Below are positions 1-11,694 of a DNA stretch of 64,000 bases, one piece after another. The notes under the pieces are model-generated. The model ran no database searches. It was given only the letters and a program-made list of their open reading frames with translations, and was not told the origin of the DNA. Position numbers and translations under genes: made by a program. Source of the stretch: Ephydatia muelleri (taxonomy: Eukaryota > Porifera > Demospongiae > Spongillida > Spongillidae). The stretch is taken from the NCBI GenBank assembly GCA_013339895.1, contig JABACO010000002.1, positions 9,755,077-9,819,076 on the forward strand, in the 5' to 3' direction. Positions within the stretch are counted from its first letter, which is position 1, and the number at the start of each line of letters is the position of its first letter.

Positions 1-2399
1 AGTTATCAATAGCCAAATATGACATTTTTTGGCACTTGACAAAAAGAGGCATTGCATATTTACAATTTATAATAATCAATCACTAAAGCATTATTTACAT
101 ATTCACGAGTTCTTCCTACTGAACTTTTAATGACCAGCCCCACTAATATAACTACTTGTGGTGAATTTTTCTTCACTATCTACACTTTGTAGATAAGCAA
201 TCTGCAACTACTGATGCAATTGACGTACATGCTGCACAATTAGTCGATGGCTTGGGTTAATGGTCTTTCTATTTATCCACTGCCATCAGTCACCCCCATT
301 CCCCAATGTACTCCTGTACCATATACAGTGTAAACATGTGCTATATCTAGACACATACATGTACATGTACTGCACGATGGAGGAAATACCCTTGACGTGG
401 CTAATCCAGTGTGCACAGTACGATACATGTACAGTAATTACTCATTACAATGAATCAAACAAGGGAACACTCTGACTTCTGATGTCTATAGTGTACATGT
501 ACATGTACATGCACAGTGCATGCATTTCATGACACATTGAAACACTTACGTCTCAAATGAAGCAGAAGCTTAATGGACTCCTCTTGAGAGTTGAGGAACA
601 ACATTGTGATGTCACTGAGGTACCTGGGTCCTGATACAATGTTTCCCGTTATAGGGCAGAATAAATGGTTGGTCTCATCGGCATAGGATGAGTTCTAGCA
701 CAAATAAAATGGGAAACAAACTGCTGAGATAACTAAATTCACTGAGTGCCAAGTTGGATTTGACAATTTGTCAAATGTGTAGGTAAATATGGTATGTGTA
801 CATGTACATAATAAGACTCACACTTAAGAACTCACAGTACTGAGTAAATTCATTTCATATCCATTGTACTGTACCAATCATGTACACCTTACTGTATAAG
901 CACATGCTATACTTGTGCCATGTAGAAGTACATGTACATTGTATGCTGTTCTGAGCTCTGTGTACAGTGTGCTCAATGATATAGTGTACTGTATGTGCAT
1001 GGTCATGTACCCTTACTAATGATGTTCACAGGTGCGTATAGCTGTACAGTGTAACGAGCCATGCATCAGCTTGTGTTTAGATTTTTTAGTTAAAGGTTGT
1101 ACATGTACACTGTGTTCACGTTTGTGCACAGAATAGCTGAGGTTTTGCTGGTCACTGTGGTGACAACAGTGGTTATGTACTCCAATGGGATGACTGTGGC
1201 CTCCTGTCTTCCAATGAAGGACCTATCAATGTAACAGTAAGTTCAATATGCAACATACAATAACAATTGTTAGGGTGGAGCCTAATTTATTTATTTATTT
1301 ATTTTGGGGACAGATAGGGAGAAACTTAGAATGCAATCGTTCACACAGCGTTTAGACCTCCCGAATTTCGATCCATTCCTCCACTGCAAATATGTCATTC
1401 GATGGACGACAACATGAGAGTGCAGGCAGCTCCTAGCAGCCCTACCCCAACACCAATGGCACCAAAGACAAGTTATAGATTCGATGGGGTCCAGATTGCA
1501 TCATCCTACAAAAAAACAAATGCAAGCACTGCGTAATTTGAATACAGTGTAGTATGACTTGCTACATGCATGCCAGGTTGCCATACACTAACATGTACAG
1601 TACACATTCATGAACACTTTATACACTGTGTGTAGCACACACACACTGCAGAGAATATCATGCATGTACAGTAGGTGGAGACAATGGATTGCTCATGGCT
1701 CTCATGCACTATGTCAATTAGACCAAAGTTGACAAGCCAGAGTCCCCTGAGTACCAACCACTCACACTGTATGTGAATATTGAATCACTAGCACAACTAT
1801 AGACCAAATGATCTAAATACATGTACCCTTATAGTGTCAAGGGTATAAATTAATTAACAACATGCTGTACATATCTGGTTTTTCCTGTGAATAATTGACA
1901 CTGATTGTATTCTCATTCCAACTGCCTAGTTTGGTGCCGATTGATAACCCATAAGACGGGCAGGAGTACATGTGTCATGAGTACACAAGTGAATTTCACA
2001 ATTGCCAGCCAAATGCCATTGCTATCCCAAGAAAGGAATGTTCCAAGGATCCAAACACCTTGTACATGTACCAGATGGAGAAAAACCAACTCTGCAGTCC
2101 CAACAGCTGGTTGGCACAGGTATAGGTCATGTGTACCTTACCTACACATTACGCTGTAGATGACATAATCATAGCTGGTGATTCAGTTGAGAAACACCTT
2201 GTTTTAATCTTGGAGCAGATGTGGAGTGTTTGCTAATCTGAAGTTAACACCAGATAAGCTAAAAGACGCACTACCTTTTGGCCATGCATACCAAACAAAA
2301 GTACTACTTTGGTTCATTCAAAACAGTCAGGGCTGCAAGCAATCCAGTTCCAATGTGTGTCCTCAAACCATCTCACCTGGGACCACAATACCTAATCCT
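1..2399. other. Unique left flank without a recognisable gene
   Basis: No frame here resembles a known protein and no RNA gene was recognised. The sequence is rich in TACATGTA-type palindromes, for example near 355-372, 493-512, 795-806 and 1098-1108. One weak candidate exon on the minus strand is listed separately. Block alpha1, which is repeated at 39879, begins at about 2400. Confidence 0.6.
1395..1505 (-). pseudogene. Possible broken terminal exon encoding a transmembrane helix
   Basis: On the minus strand a T-rich tract ending in TTTGTAG at about 1506-1515 looks like a splice acceptor. The 37-codon frame after it reads an acidic/polar start, then an in-frame TAA, then a hydrophobic Gly/Val/Leu-rich run of about 21 residues (LVFGAIGVGVGLLGAAC...), then a short tail and TGA at 1395-1397. 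That is the shape of a last exon of a single-pass membrane protein, with one stop just before the membrane segment. No upstream exon was found between 1505 and 2400 and the family is not recognised, so this may be chance. Confidence 0.15.
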
Positions 2400-2918
2400 C
2401 TAGCTGTCCCAAAGGTTCATTTGAGATCTCCAGGTGCGATTAATTTCAGAGGGACACAGACATCTTCACTGGGAGCTACTGTAGCTGACAAAACCTTTTG
2501 CCTCAGACATGTACATGTACACTGTACATGTGCTTTGCTGGGGGAGGGCTAATTTATCTAGGCCTTACTTACCAGTGGAGATGAGACAACCCCTTGTTTG
2601 GGCCAACACCCCATCAGGAGGCATGGACAGCCACCAAAGCCACAGCAGTGTGGCGGGAGTCCTGTGACTGGTTACAAGGTAAGACCTTCCTCGCAATGAC
2701 AGTGCTAGACCATGCATTGGAAGCCTGCTGTGTTAGTGCCACCAACTGTACAGCCAATCTGTGCATCGAGTATTGCCATTTTGTTTTACCCAGCTCCAGA
2801 GCTATAGCACTATTCACCCTTCCTGTATATCTAGCCTTGAGGGTGTGGTTCTCTGGTTTCCCCTCAACCCTTTATCTCCTCACCTTCCTCGTCATAGTTA
2901 GTGATGGATCCTCATACA

Positions 2919-2926
2919 CACACACA

Positions 2927-2962
<36 letters not shown>
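2919..2962. repeat. (CA)n microsatellite
   Basis: Almost pure CA dinucleotide run inside block alpha1. The equivalent run in alpha2 is at about 40390-40424 and is shorter. Confidence 0.9.
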
Positions 2963-2967
<5 letters not shown>

Positions 2968-3180
2968 ACACACGATGCATGAATAACAGAAGCAGTTCAC
3001 TGAACATTGTTTTGTTTCACACTACACTGTACTGTATACTGCAGCTACTTATTCACATACACAACAGATCATCAGTCTACCACAGAGTTATATTGTATAT
3101 GTACTATGTACACATGTATGGTATGCCCAGTCTTGTAGATACTGTACTGTCATTGCCCATGCTAGTTGCTACCCCTATCC

Positions 3181-3264
3181 TAGTCTCGTACCCAGACCCA
3201 TGTACATCACAGCAGCAGATGGATTACATCACTGCTACACTCGCACACTGGGTCTGGCTCGTAG
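3181..3264. mobile_element. Short MITE-like element with GTCTCGTACCCAGACCC end
   Basis: Begins TAGTCTCGTACCCAGACCCA and ends with a related inverted end (TGGGTCTGG...CTCGTAG), about 84 bp apart. The same end sequence recurs at 40643, at 36156-36278 as a perfect foldback, and in divergent form near 7965 and 9006. It is therefore a dispersed short inverted-repeat family. The superfamily cannot be assigned from this copy. Confidence 0.6.
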
Positions 3265-5382
3265 ATGTTTGCTCCAATGCCACAAGATTTTTTGGCACCA
3301 ATTGGAATGCAGGCACGATGTGATGTAGCGTACTAAACAGTGTTGATTACTCCAGAGGACCAGACAGCACAGACTACTGTTGTGTTTCAGAGGACCAGAG
3401 GCTAGGCTACCACAATCTTTGGCCTCAACAGTGGAAGGTTGTGAATCCTTCTTTATTTTTAGGCACGTGGGGTGACTTGCATATGGCAGTTAATGGTGTG
3501 TTACTGTTGATGCCTTGCACCAGCTCCCATCATGCATGGAGCAAAGTGGTCACAAGTTACAATGTGGGAGTCATCTGATTAATCCTACGGTACCTGTCTG
3601 GTACTTTGAATTCAAACACACATTTCACCAAACCTTGCATGCATGTGTGCCAATGGTAGTAGTCTGTTTAACACAAGAGAATTTGCCAAAGCTGTCAGAA
3701 GACATGCAAGAGTAGTGGCTGTAACAACATCATGCATGTATTCACAACCCCCCTACGCACGTACATAACCCACCCCACACAAAATATATATACATTCACC
3801 CGTTTCCCCACTCTTCTGCAAAATACACACCCACAGTGAGGTACCAAGGAACACAAGAGCCACACCCACTAGAACACAACATTAGAACACAAGAGCCACG
3901 CAATCCCACAAGAAGCCATCACGTGAACATAATGTGTACGTAGATCTGAAACACACACAAGCGATAGAATATTATGCATACATGTAAATGTACGACAGCA
4001 ATGAATACCATAGCCAGCACATACAAATACATGTACTGTAAGCATGCACACACAGTAGTACATACTGTAGCTACATAGTGTGCACGTACATGTATATGTA
4101 CATGCTCAGCTGCATGCACTATCCATGTGACTTACATGAACAGGTTAACACATACTGTGAGCTGATATTGACTTGAATTGCATGCTGACAGACCCTGGCA
4201 GCTACAGATACCCACACACATGTAGTGTACAAAGTACAGTGCACAGGAAACGTTGTAGAAATGCAAGTGTGTAGTGTGCCTGCAACACATACACACAATA
4301 TTACAATATAGCAAGATACCAGTCTGACACCGTCAACCCACTAGCAAAAAGTATCTCTACACCATAGCAGTGAAAACAGAGTAGCCAAGTGTGTCAACTA
4401 CAATTGCACAAGAAAATCCCTCACCTAGTGGGAATGCTTTGGAGCAGTGTACTGTACACTGTTTAGAAACACACACCCCTTACTCATGGTGATACAGAAC
4501 ACAAGAAACTCAACCCAACATCACTGCACATCATACCATATACACAAGAAACATATGTAGGTACACATAACAAGTCCAAAGTGTACACACCACACATGCA
4601 CTGCACACTCGGTGCCTGCAGAATAGCCACTTTTCTAGAATAGCAGGTGGCCCAAATGTATGCACATGTACACATAGCACACGGACATAACCCTAGTACA
4701 TGCCTTGTAAATGCAATGAACACAAACAAAACACACCCATTTGTGATACATGTAGCTTCTGACAATCTACTGAGATGGGTAGTTGTACATTTCATACTTC
4801 AGGCTCTTTTTGGGGACAAGGTATACATGAACTGTGACCTGTGCACCTGCACATCACTGAATTGTCCAATACAGTAAAGACCAGGAAAGGGGTTTGTGAA
4901 ATTCAGGACACCAGAGGCATTTGTATGTGTGTGAAACATGCACTATGGCGTTGAGGACTCTCCATTTCATTGAAAATGAGTCTACAAGTGAGACAGGTGA
5001 AATTTGATGACAGATTTAGTCTAGGGTTCTAACCCCACCCCAAACCCCAAGGGCCTTCAGCCCACCTAATATATTCCCCTATCCAGCACAACAGGTGGTA
5101 TAGGCTCAAAGGATGTTGCTTCTGCTTAATTAGACTATGTACTTTATGAACAATATCACATCAACACAAGTACCCAGAGAAGCCCCAAAGATATTACATT
5201 TGCTCAAATCTCTTCCTCATCCAACACAAAATTGATCTGCAGACAATTTGTGCACATGAATATGTTAGAACGGGCCCATGCATGTAGCACACACTCTACT
5301 TCTTTATGCTCATGGGTCTCGGCACACAACTGAAGCACCCTGCAGCGGCTAGGCTATCATATACACACACACACCTGCATAC

Positions 5383-5385
<3 letters not shown>

Positions 5386-5439
<54 letters not shown>
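5386..5439. repeat. (CA)n microsatellite in beta1
   Basis: Pure CA run of about 54 bp. The same position in beta2 (10643-10727) is about 85 bp and in beta3 (52600-52635) about 36 bp. One locus is thus seen at three lengths. Confidence 0.9.
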
Positions 5440-5440
<1 letters not shown>

Positions 5441-5731
5441 CTCACCGTGACTTATGTTGTACTCATGTGGCTTTAGGTCTTCTTGCTCCTGACAGGCCTG
5501 GAGCCATGACCAGTTGGGTCATAAGGATCCACTGATTGCTCCCAGCTGTGCACACCACTAGTTCCCTGCACATGGGAACACTTGCAGTCAACACATCCAT
5601 CATCCTTATCAACACCTCAAGTGTAGTACCACACCCCTGCAAATCCATCACCACTCCACATGTATGTCACCAATAACGTTGTTCACTGTCCTCCCAAATG
5701 CAGAGGAAAACGTTCCCTCAATCCAGCCCAC

Positions 5732-5774
5732 ACACACACACACACACACACACCACTACACACCACACACAATA

Positions 5775-5805
<31 letters not shown>

Positions 5806-5853
5806 CACGCGCGCACCCCACCACAAATACACACACAGATACACACACTTCTA
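5732..5853. repeat. Second CA-rich microsatellite in beta1
   Basis: Imperfect CA/CACAC-rich tract interrupted by TACACACCACACACAATA-type spacers. Equivalent tracts are at about 11010-11145 and 52927-53035. Long histidine/threonine frames across it are microsatellite artefacts. Confidence 0.85.
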
Positions 5854-5928
5854 TGCCTTTGGATACCATTGATGCGTCACATTATACATGTATGTGTAAC
5901 ATTTCACGGGAACTGGACACAAGATAGA

Positions 5929-6426
5929 CTGTGGCGGATACAGGAATAAGGCAATGGGGGGGCGGTTATATAGGAGGGGCGGCATATTTCAGAGGCGTAG
6001 GAACCTAGCTATTTAAGATTGGGGGGGGGCCGACTTTGTAAAATTATTAACGGGAGGGGGTGCAGTCCGCTTACGACGGGGGGGGGGGGGGGTGCAGTCC
6101 CTTACGACGGGGGGGGGGGGGGGGGGGCAGTCAACTTTTGGCACACAGAAAATACGTTTTGCTAACCGTTACAGTATTACAGAGCGCGCGTAATGAAGTA
6201 GACGTAATATGGTGACGTGCGGTTACGGAAAGGGGTAATCAATTATCATTCAGATATTATAATTCGTAATAAACATTAACAAATAACCAAAACTGTTTTA
6301 ACCGTAGTGTTTATGTGTACGTCGTAGTGTGAAGGGGGGCGGCAATTTAATAATAGGGGCGGCATTTTATATCGATGGGGGGGGCGGCCGCCCCCCCCCC
6401 CCAACGCTATGGTAGATCCGCCACTG
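5929..6426. mobile_element. hAT-like non-autonomous element, 498 bp
   Basis: Flanked by an 8-bp target duplication AAGATAGA (5921-5928 and 6427-6434). Copy beta2 has a single AAGATAGA at 11218-11225 and no insert, which gives the empty site directly. Termini are C(T/A)GTGGCGGATAC and, on the opposite strand at the right end, CAGTGGCGGATC. An 8-bp duplication plus a CAGTGGCG end is characteristic of hAT transposons. There is no transposase; the interior is G-rich with units of the type GTGCAGTCC-TTACGAC followed by long G runs. A longer, decayed copy sits at the same site in beta3 (about 53115-53690). Confidence 0.85.
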
Positions 6427-6488
6427 AAGATAGACACGCCATGCGATGACGCTAAGATACGGATATCCTACCACTGAGTAGCTGAACT

Positions 6489-7298
6489 CAGGGTTGCCGT
6501 AGGCCAGCCAGGGGTCTGGCCTGAGGCCGGCCGGCCTGACTGCCTGGCCTGATAGGCCGACCTGTCAGGCCAATCAATGATAAATTATTCGGTGTTCAAT
6601 TAATTGATACGCATGCAACGTGATTTTGCCTCCGCTATGTCGATCGACAATTCTCCTGCATGGTCCATCATCTTTAAACACTCCTCTGCCTTCCACTCGT
6701 CACCTCAAACCTTGTCCTAACCCCGATCTGAGGGAATACGTGTATTTTCAAGAGCCAAGTTGATCCAGGAGTGTCAGCGATGGAATCTACTTCCCCAACG
6801 GCTGGAAGCATCATTTATGCTAAAGCATAATGCATGGCTGCTTCGAATGCATTAAGCCAATATTACGTACACTCTTGCTCAGTCGCTACACATGTATACA
6901 ATGTATTTGAAATTCTGCTGCTTTTTGTCAGTTATTAATTATGAATGAAATACAATCGTGCATTTGGTGAATGTGTAAAGTCGTTTCAGTACTTCGTATT
7001 TATTGGTTGCACCAAATCCTCCATAATAAGATATTATAATACTTGTGTATATGATTGCAGTTGACAAAATATAAAAATGTAATTAGGAATGAAGGATTTT
7101 TATGCACCATTTGAAGTCAATAAAAAGTAATAATAGTTGATGATTGAGTTTTCAATCAGAAGCCCGCCTAACATATTGCATGATGCTTAGGGTGGGCGTG
7201 GTCCGGCCTGATAGGCTAGACCCCTGGCCTGACAGGTCAGGCCAGGCCCCTGGCCTGTCAGGCCGGCCTGACAGGCCGGCTGGCCTTCGGCAACCCTG
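6489..7298. mobile_element. hAT-like non-autonomous element, 810 bp
   Basis: Terminal inverted repeats CAGGGTTGCCG(T/A)AGGCC continue for about 21 bp with one mismatch. The 8-bp target duplication GCTGAACT is at 6481-6488 and 7299-7306. The beta2 paralogue has the uninterrupted site near 11272. Both subterminal regions are packed with GGCCTG/CAGGCC repeats, the kind of clustered subterminal motif that hAT transposases bind. The middle is AT-rich and carries no transposase frame. A CAGGG end with 8-bp duplication points to the hAT superfamily. A decayed copy occupies the same site in beta3 (about 53736-54349). Confidence 0.87.
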
Positions 7299-7299
7299 G

Positions 7300-7721
7300 C
7301 TGAACTCGACCGAGTTCAAATCTGACGCCGCTGGAACGGCCATAGTACGTTCACAGTGATCCGGGGGCGTGGTTATTCGTTCGTTCCCACGTCGTGTACT
7401 CGTAAGATTTATCGTATCAGTACATGCATTATCTCTTATCATAAACTGTACATGTGCAGAATTTAAGCCTTCGATTATGGGTTCATTCTTGGTTCCATAT
7501 ATGGAAAGCTTGGAATTTACCGCAGGAATGTATAGGAGATGTTTAATTCCACCAGTGGAAACACGTTTTACCAGCATGGAATCGAAAAATTCCGCCGCTA
7601 AAACCCAAGGTTGTTTTTGTTCCACAAACCCAATGTTGGGAATATGAGGCTGAATTAAGGGGTATTTCCCGATGTCCGGAACACGAAATTTTTTCCTGTG
7701 TGTAGCTAAGCAGTAGTCCAT
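7300..7721 (-). CDS. Hypothetical frame in beta1, 3' end replaced by the hAT element
   Basis: An unrecognised minus-strand frame starting MDYCLATHRKKFRVPD at 7721. It is open for about 140 codons in beta1 and beta2 with one or two changes between them. In beta1 it then runs into the hAT element at 7298, so its last residues are transposon sequence. In beta2 the frame continues to 11179 through ordinary flank. In beta3 indels at about 54560-54610 break it. There is no signal peptide, known domain or membrane segment. Because the whole block is recently duplicated, similarity between copies does not demonstrate selection. It could be an exon or a chance frame. Confidence 0.22.
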
Positions 7722-10639
7722 GCTGTTGTAAATCCTGCACGTGGCATACTAACAGAAGATAATATTGCATGTGATTAGCTACTCTATTGCAAGGTCCAAA
7801 CATCAGCTGTACTGGGCATTCTATAACGGAAGCGTGCCTGTCGTTACATCATCGTATATATAATTAGAGGCATTTATTGCCAAGTGGTAACTTCAAAAAG
7901 GTAGGCGTAATCTCGGATCTAATTGACTAGGTAACAAACCTCTTCCACAGGTCGCCATTATAGAGTAGTCTCGTGCCCAGACCCATTGCATCGCAGCTGC
8001 GAATGGATTACATCACCGCTACGCTTGACTAATTATAGAGCGCGACTTCTGCTGTGCCTGGTGTTTGGCGCGGCGCACATTTCTGTGACAACATGTTCCC
8101 GCGGAGAGAGTTGCCCCCGCTTTAAAGACGGCATGGAGCTGACGAAGAGAGTCGCAGTTGAGTACACTCGACGGATATGCGCGGGATGGTCGCATAATTA
8201 GAAGTCAAACTCGTTCCCAATACGTTAATAACCATAAGTTATTGGACAACTGCAATTACAATGCATTATCAAATGTCTGCACGTCCACTTGGAACTTTGT
8301 ATATACCCATCTTCGCTGTCTGCAAATCCTCTTTTGACATACCTGTCATACCAACCCACATACCCGTTTTTTTTCACAGGCGGATCCCTCTTTTTCTGTT
8401 GAAGCACTGTCTTGTTATCATTGCTCTTATCATTCCTTCCAACAGGTCATCAAAAGCATTATAGCTGCCATCGTTACGTCTCCAACAGGAGGTGGGGGCA
8501 TTGCTCCGTCTCAAAGACGACCCAACTGAACCCAACGCTTTGAAGCATTGATTTGTCTTTGTCATTCTAATAGTGTGGTTTTGTGGTTACAGCATGCTCA
8601 TCTTATCGCGCCGCGTTCTTCCTGTCCATGGTAAACACGCGTGTAACTAGCAGCACCTGCTACGTACCCGCGCGGGTAACTTTTGAATATTTTATTACCA
8701 CGGTTTCACTATCATGATAGCATAGTTTATTAACGTTGTTGATATTATCCATGCACTCATTGTGTATCTGTAAACAACGTTTCGTCACAATCCATAAAGC
8801 CAGCGCTGAGTTCTTTTTATCGTACACTGCCATTGGGGGTTACGTGACTAAATATTCGTGACGAATCAGCGGTTAAACATGCAGTTAAAACGTAAACACT
8901 AGTGCTCTTCGAGAAATGATTATCGTTTAAATCATAAATAATTATTCTCCATGGTTACAATCACATACCTGATAAACATGATGAATGTGAATGAGTGGCT
9001 CCTAAGTCTCGTACACAGACCCGCGGCGAATGGACATGCGTACGCGGGACTGGCGTGGTTACCTTGCTAGTTGTTCAGACCTCTGGTTGCTGCTTCGCTT
9101 TGAAAAGCAGATACTGTTCGTTAATTAATGTCTACATGTAAGGAAAACCCTATTTACCTCGTCTAAGATCTCGGATGATACTACATTATTTCTTGTCCCT
9201 CCTGCACTTACAAGTAGATCTACAGTATACCTTGCTGACGGAACTAGACACATGCATGTGTAACGCACAAGGTGCAGAGAACTTGCACCACCCATGCGAG
9301 TCTTAAGCATGCACACACAGTAGTACATACTGTAGCTACATAGTGTGCACGTACATGTATATGTACATGCTCAGCTGCATGCACTATCCATGTGACTTAC
9401 ATGAACAGGTTAACACATACTGTGAGCTGATATTGACTTGGTCACCTACAATTGCATGCTGACAGACCCTGGCAGCTACAGATACCCACACACATGTAGT
9501 GCACAGGAAACGTTGTAGAAATGCAAGTGTGTAGTGTGCCTGCAACACATACACACAATATTACAATATAGCAAGATACCAGTCTGACACCGTCAACCCC
9601 ACTAGCAAAAAATATCTCTACACCATAGCAGTGAAAACAGAGTAACCAAGTGTGTCAACTACAATTGCACAAGAAAATCCCTCACCTAGAGGGAATGCTT
9701 TGGAGCAGTGTACTGTACACTGTTTAGAAACACACACCCCTTACTCATGGTGATACAGAACACAAGAAACTCAACCCAACATCACTGCACATCATACCAT
9801 ATACACAAGAAACATATGTAGGTACACATAACAAGTCCAAAGTGTACACACCACACATGCACTGCACACTCGGTGCCTGCAGAATAGCCTCTTTTCTAGA
9901 ATAGCAGGTGGCCCAAATGTATGCACATGTACACATAGCACACGGACATAACCCTAGTACATGCCTTGTGAATGCAATGAACACAAACAAAACACACCCA
10001 TTTGTGATACATGTAGCTTCTGACAATCTACTGAGATGGGTAGTTGTGCATTTCATACTTCAGGCTCTTTTTGGGGACAAGGTATACATGAACTGTGACC
10101 TGTGCACCTGCACATCACTGAATTGTCCAATACAGTAAAGACCAAGAAAGGGGTTTGTGAAATTCAGGGACACCATAGGCATTTGTATGCGTGTAAAACA
10201 TGCACTATGGCGTTGAGGACTCTCCATTTCATTGAAAATGAGTCTAGAAGTGAGACAGGTGAAATTTGATGACAGATTTGGTCTAGGGTTCTAACCCCAA
10301 ACCCCAAGGGCCTTCAGCCCACCTAATATATTCCCTTATCCAGCACAACAGGTGGTATAGGCTCAAAGGATGTTGCTTCTGCTTAATTAGACTATGTACT
10401 TTATGAACAATATCACATCAACACAAGTACCCAGAGAAGCCCCAAAGATATCACATTTGCTCAAATCTCTTCCTTATCCAACACAAAATTGATCTGCAGA
10501 CAATTTGTGCACATGAATATGTTAGAACGGGCCCATGCATGTAGCACACACTCTACTTCTTTATGCTCATGGGTCTCGGCACACAACTGAAGCACCCTGC
10601 AGCGGCTAGGCTATCATATACACACACACACCTGCATAC

Positions 10640-10642
<3 letters not shown>

Positions 10643-10727
<85 letters not shown>
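10643..10727. repeat. (CA)n microsatellite in beta2
   Basis: Longest of the three paralogous CA runs, about 85 bp, almost uninterrupted. Confidence 0.9.
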
Positions 10728-10729
<2 letters not shown>

Positions 10730-11178
10730 CTCACCGTGACTTATGTTGTACTCATGTGGCTTTAGGTCCTTCTTGCTCCTGACAGGCCTGGAGCCATGAC
10801 CAGTTGGGTCATAAGGATCCACTGATTGCTCCCAGCTGTGCACACCACTGGTTCCCTGCACATGGGAACACTTGCATCCATCATCCTTATCAACACCTCA
10901 AGTGTAGTACCACACCCCTGCAAATCCATCACCACTCCACATGTATGTCACCAATAAAGTTGTTCACTGTCCTCCCAAATGCAGAGGAAAACGTTCCCTC
11001 AATCCAGCCCACACACACACACACACACACACACAAACACCACACTACACACCACACACAATACACACACCACACACACACACACAAGTACACACGCACA
11101 CACGCACACACCCCACCACAAATACACACACAGATCCACACACACTTCTATGCCTTTGGATGCCATTGATGCGTCACA

Positions 11179-11694
11179 TTATACATGTATGTGTAACATT
11201 TCACGGGAACTGGACACAAGATAGACACGCCATGCGATGACGCTAAGATACAGATATCCTACCACTGAGTAGCTGAACTCGACCGAGTTCAAATCTGACG
11301 CCGCTGGAACGGCCATAGTACGTTCACAGTGATCCGGGGGCGTGGTTATTCGTTCGTTCCCACGTCGTGTACTCGTAAGATTTATCGTATCAGTACATGC
11401 ATTATCTCTGATCATAAACTGTACATGTGCAGAATTTAAGCCTTCGATTATGGGTTCATTCTTGGTTCCATATATGGAAAGCTTGGAATTTACCGCAGGA
11501 ATGTATAGGAGATGTTTAATTCCACCGGTGGAAACACGTTTTACCAGCATGGAATCGTAAAATTCCGCCGCTAAAACCCAAGGTTGTTTTTGTTCCACAA
11601 ACCCAATGTTGGGAATATGAGGCTGAATTAAGGGGTATTTCCCGATGTCCGGAACACGAAATTTTTTCCTGTGTGTAGCTAAGCAGTAGTCCAT
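11179..11694 (-). CDS. Hypothetical protein frame in beta2, 171 codons
   Basis: The uninterrupted version of the minus-strand frame also seen at 7300-7721, without the hAT insertion. It starts MDYCLATHRKKFRVPDIGKY and ends in a hydrophobic stretch (about residues 143-160, SYSVVGYLYLSVIAWRVYL) before the stop. No domain is recognised. A coding role is possible but unsupported; splice sites were not resolved. Confidence 0.22.
   Translation of the reverse strand: MDYCLATHRKKFRVPDIGKYPLIQPHIPNIGFVEQKQPWVLAAEFYDSMLVKRVSTGGIKHLLYIPAVNSKLSIYGTKNEPIIEGLNSAHVQFMIRDNACTDTINLTSTRRGNERITTPPDHCERTMAVPAASDLNSVEFSYSVVGYLYLSVIAWRVYLVSSSREMLHIHV

Larger units (their letters stand above)
2400..3969. repeat. 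Duplicated block alpha, copy 1
   Basis: Nearly identical in sequence and order to 39879-41654. Differences are small indels, a (CA)n length difference (2920-2962 versus about 40390-40424) and one 219-bp insertion present only in the second copy. The site where that element inserted is intact here at TTAA 3490-3493, and the Helitron target site is intact at A3969/T3970. No gene was recognised inside the block. Confidence 0.9.
4041..9305. repeat. Duplicated block beta, tandem copy 1
   Basis: The start AGCATGCACACACAG at 4041 recurs at 9306 (offset 5265) and at 51244. This copy runs to 9305, where it is joined directly to the start of the second copy instead of continuing into block delta. It carries two hAT-like insertions (5929-6426 and 6489-7298) that are absent from the adjacent copy 2 but present in copy 3. 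Joining sequence at the tandem junction is at most about 1-2 bp. No convincing gene is present; a minus-strand hypothetical frame is listed separately. Confidence 0.92.

Noticed and set aside
4484..4877. Paired 103- and 76-codon frames seen in all three beta copies
   Set aside because: They overlap on opposite strands, are Cys/His-rich from CA/TG composition, and are retained only because the block is recently duplicated.
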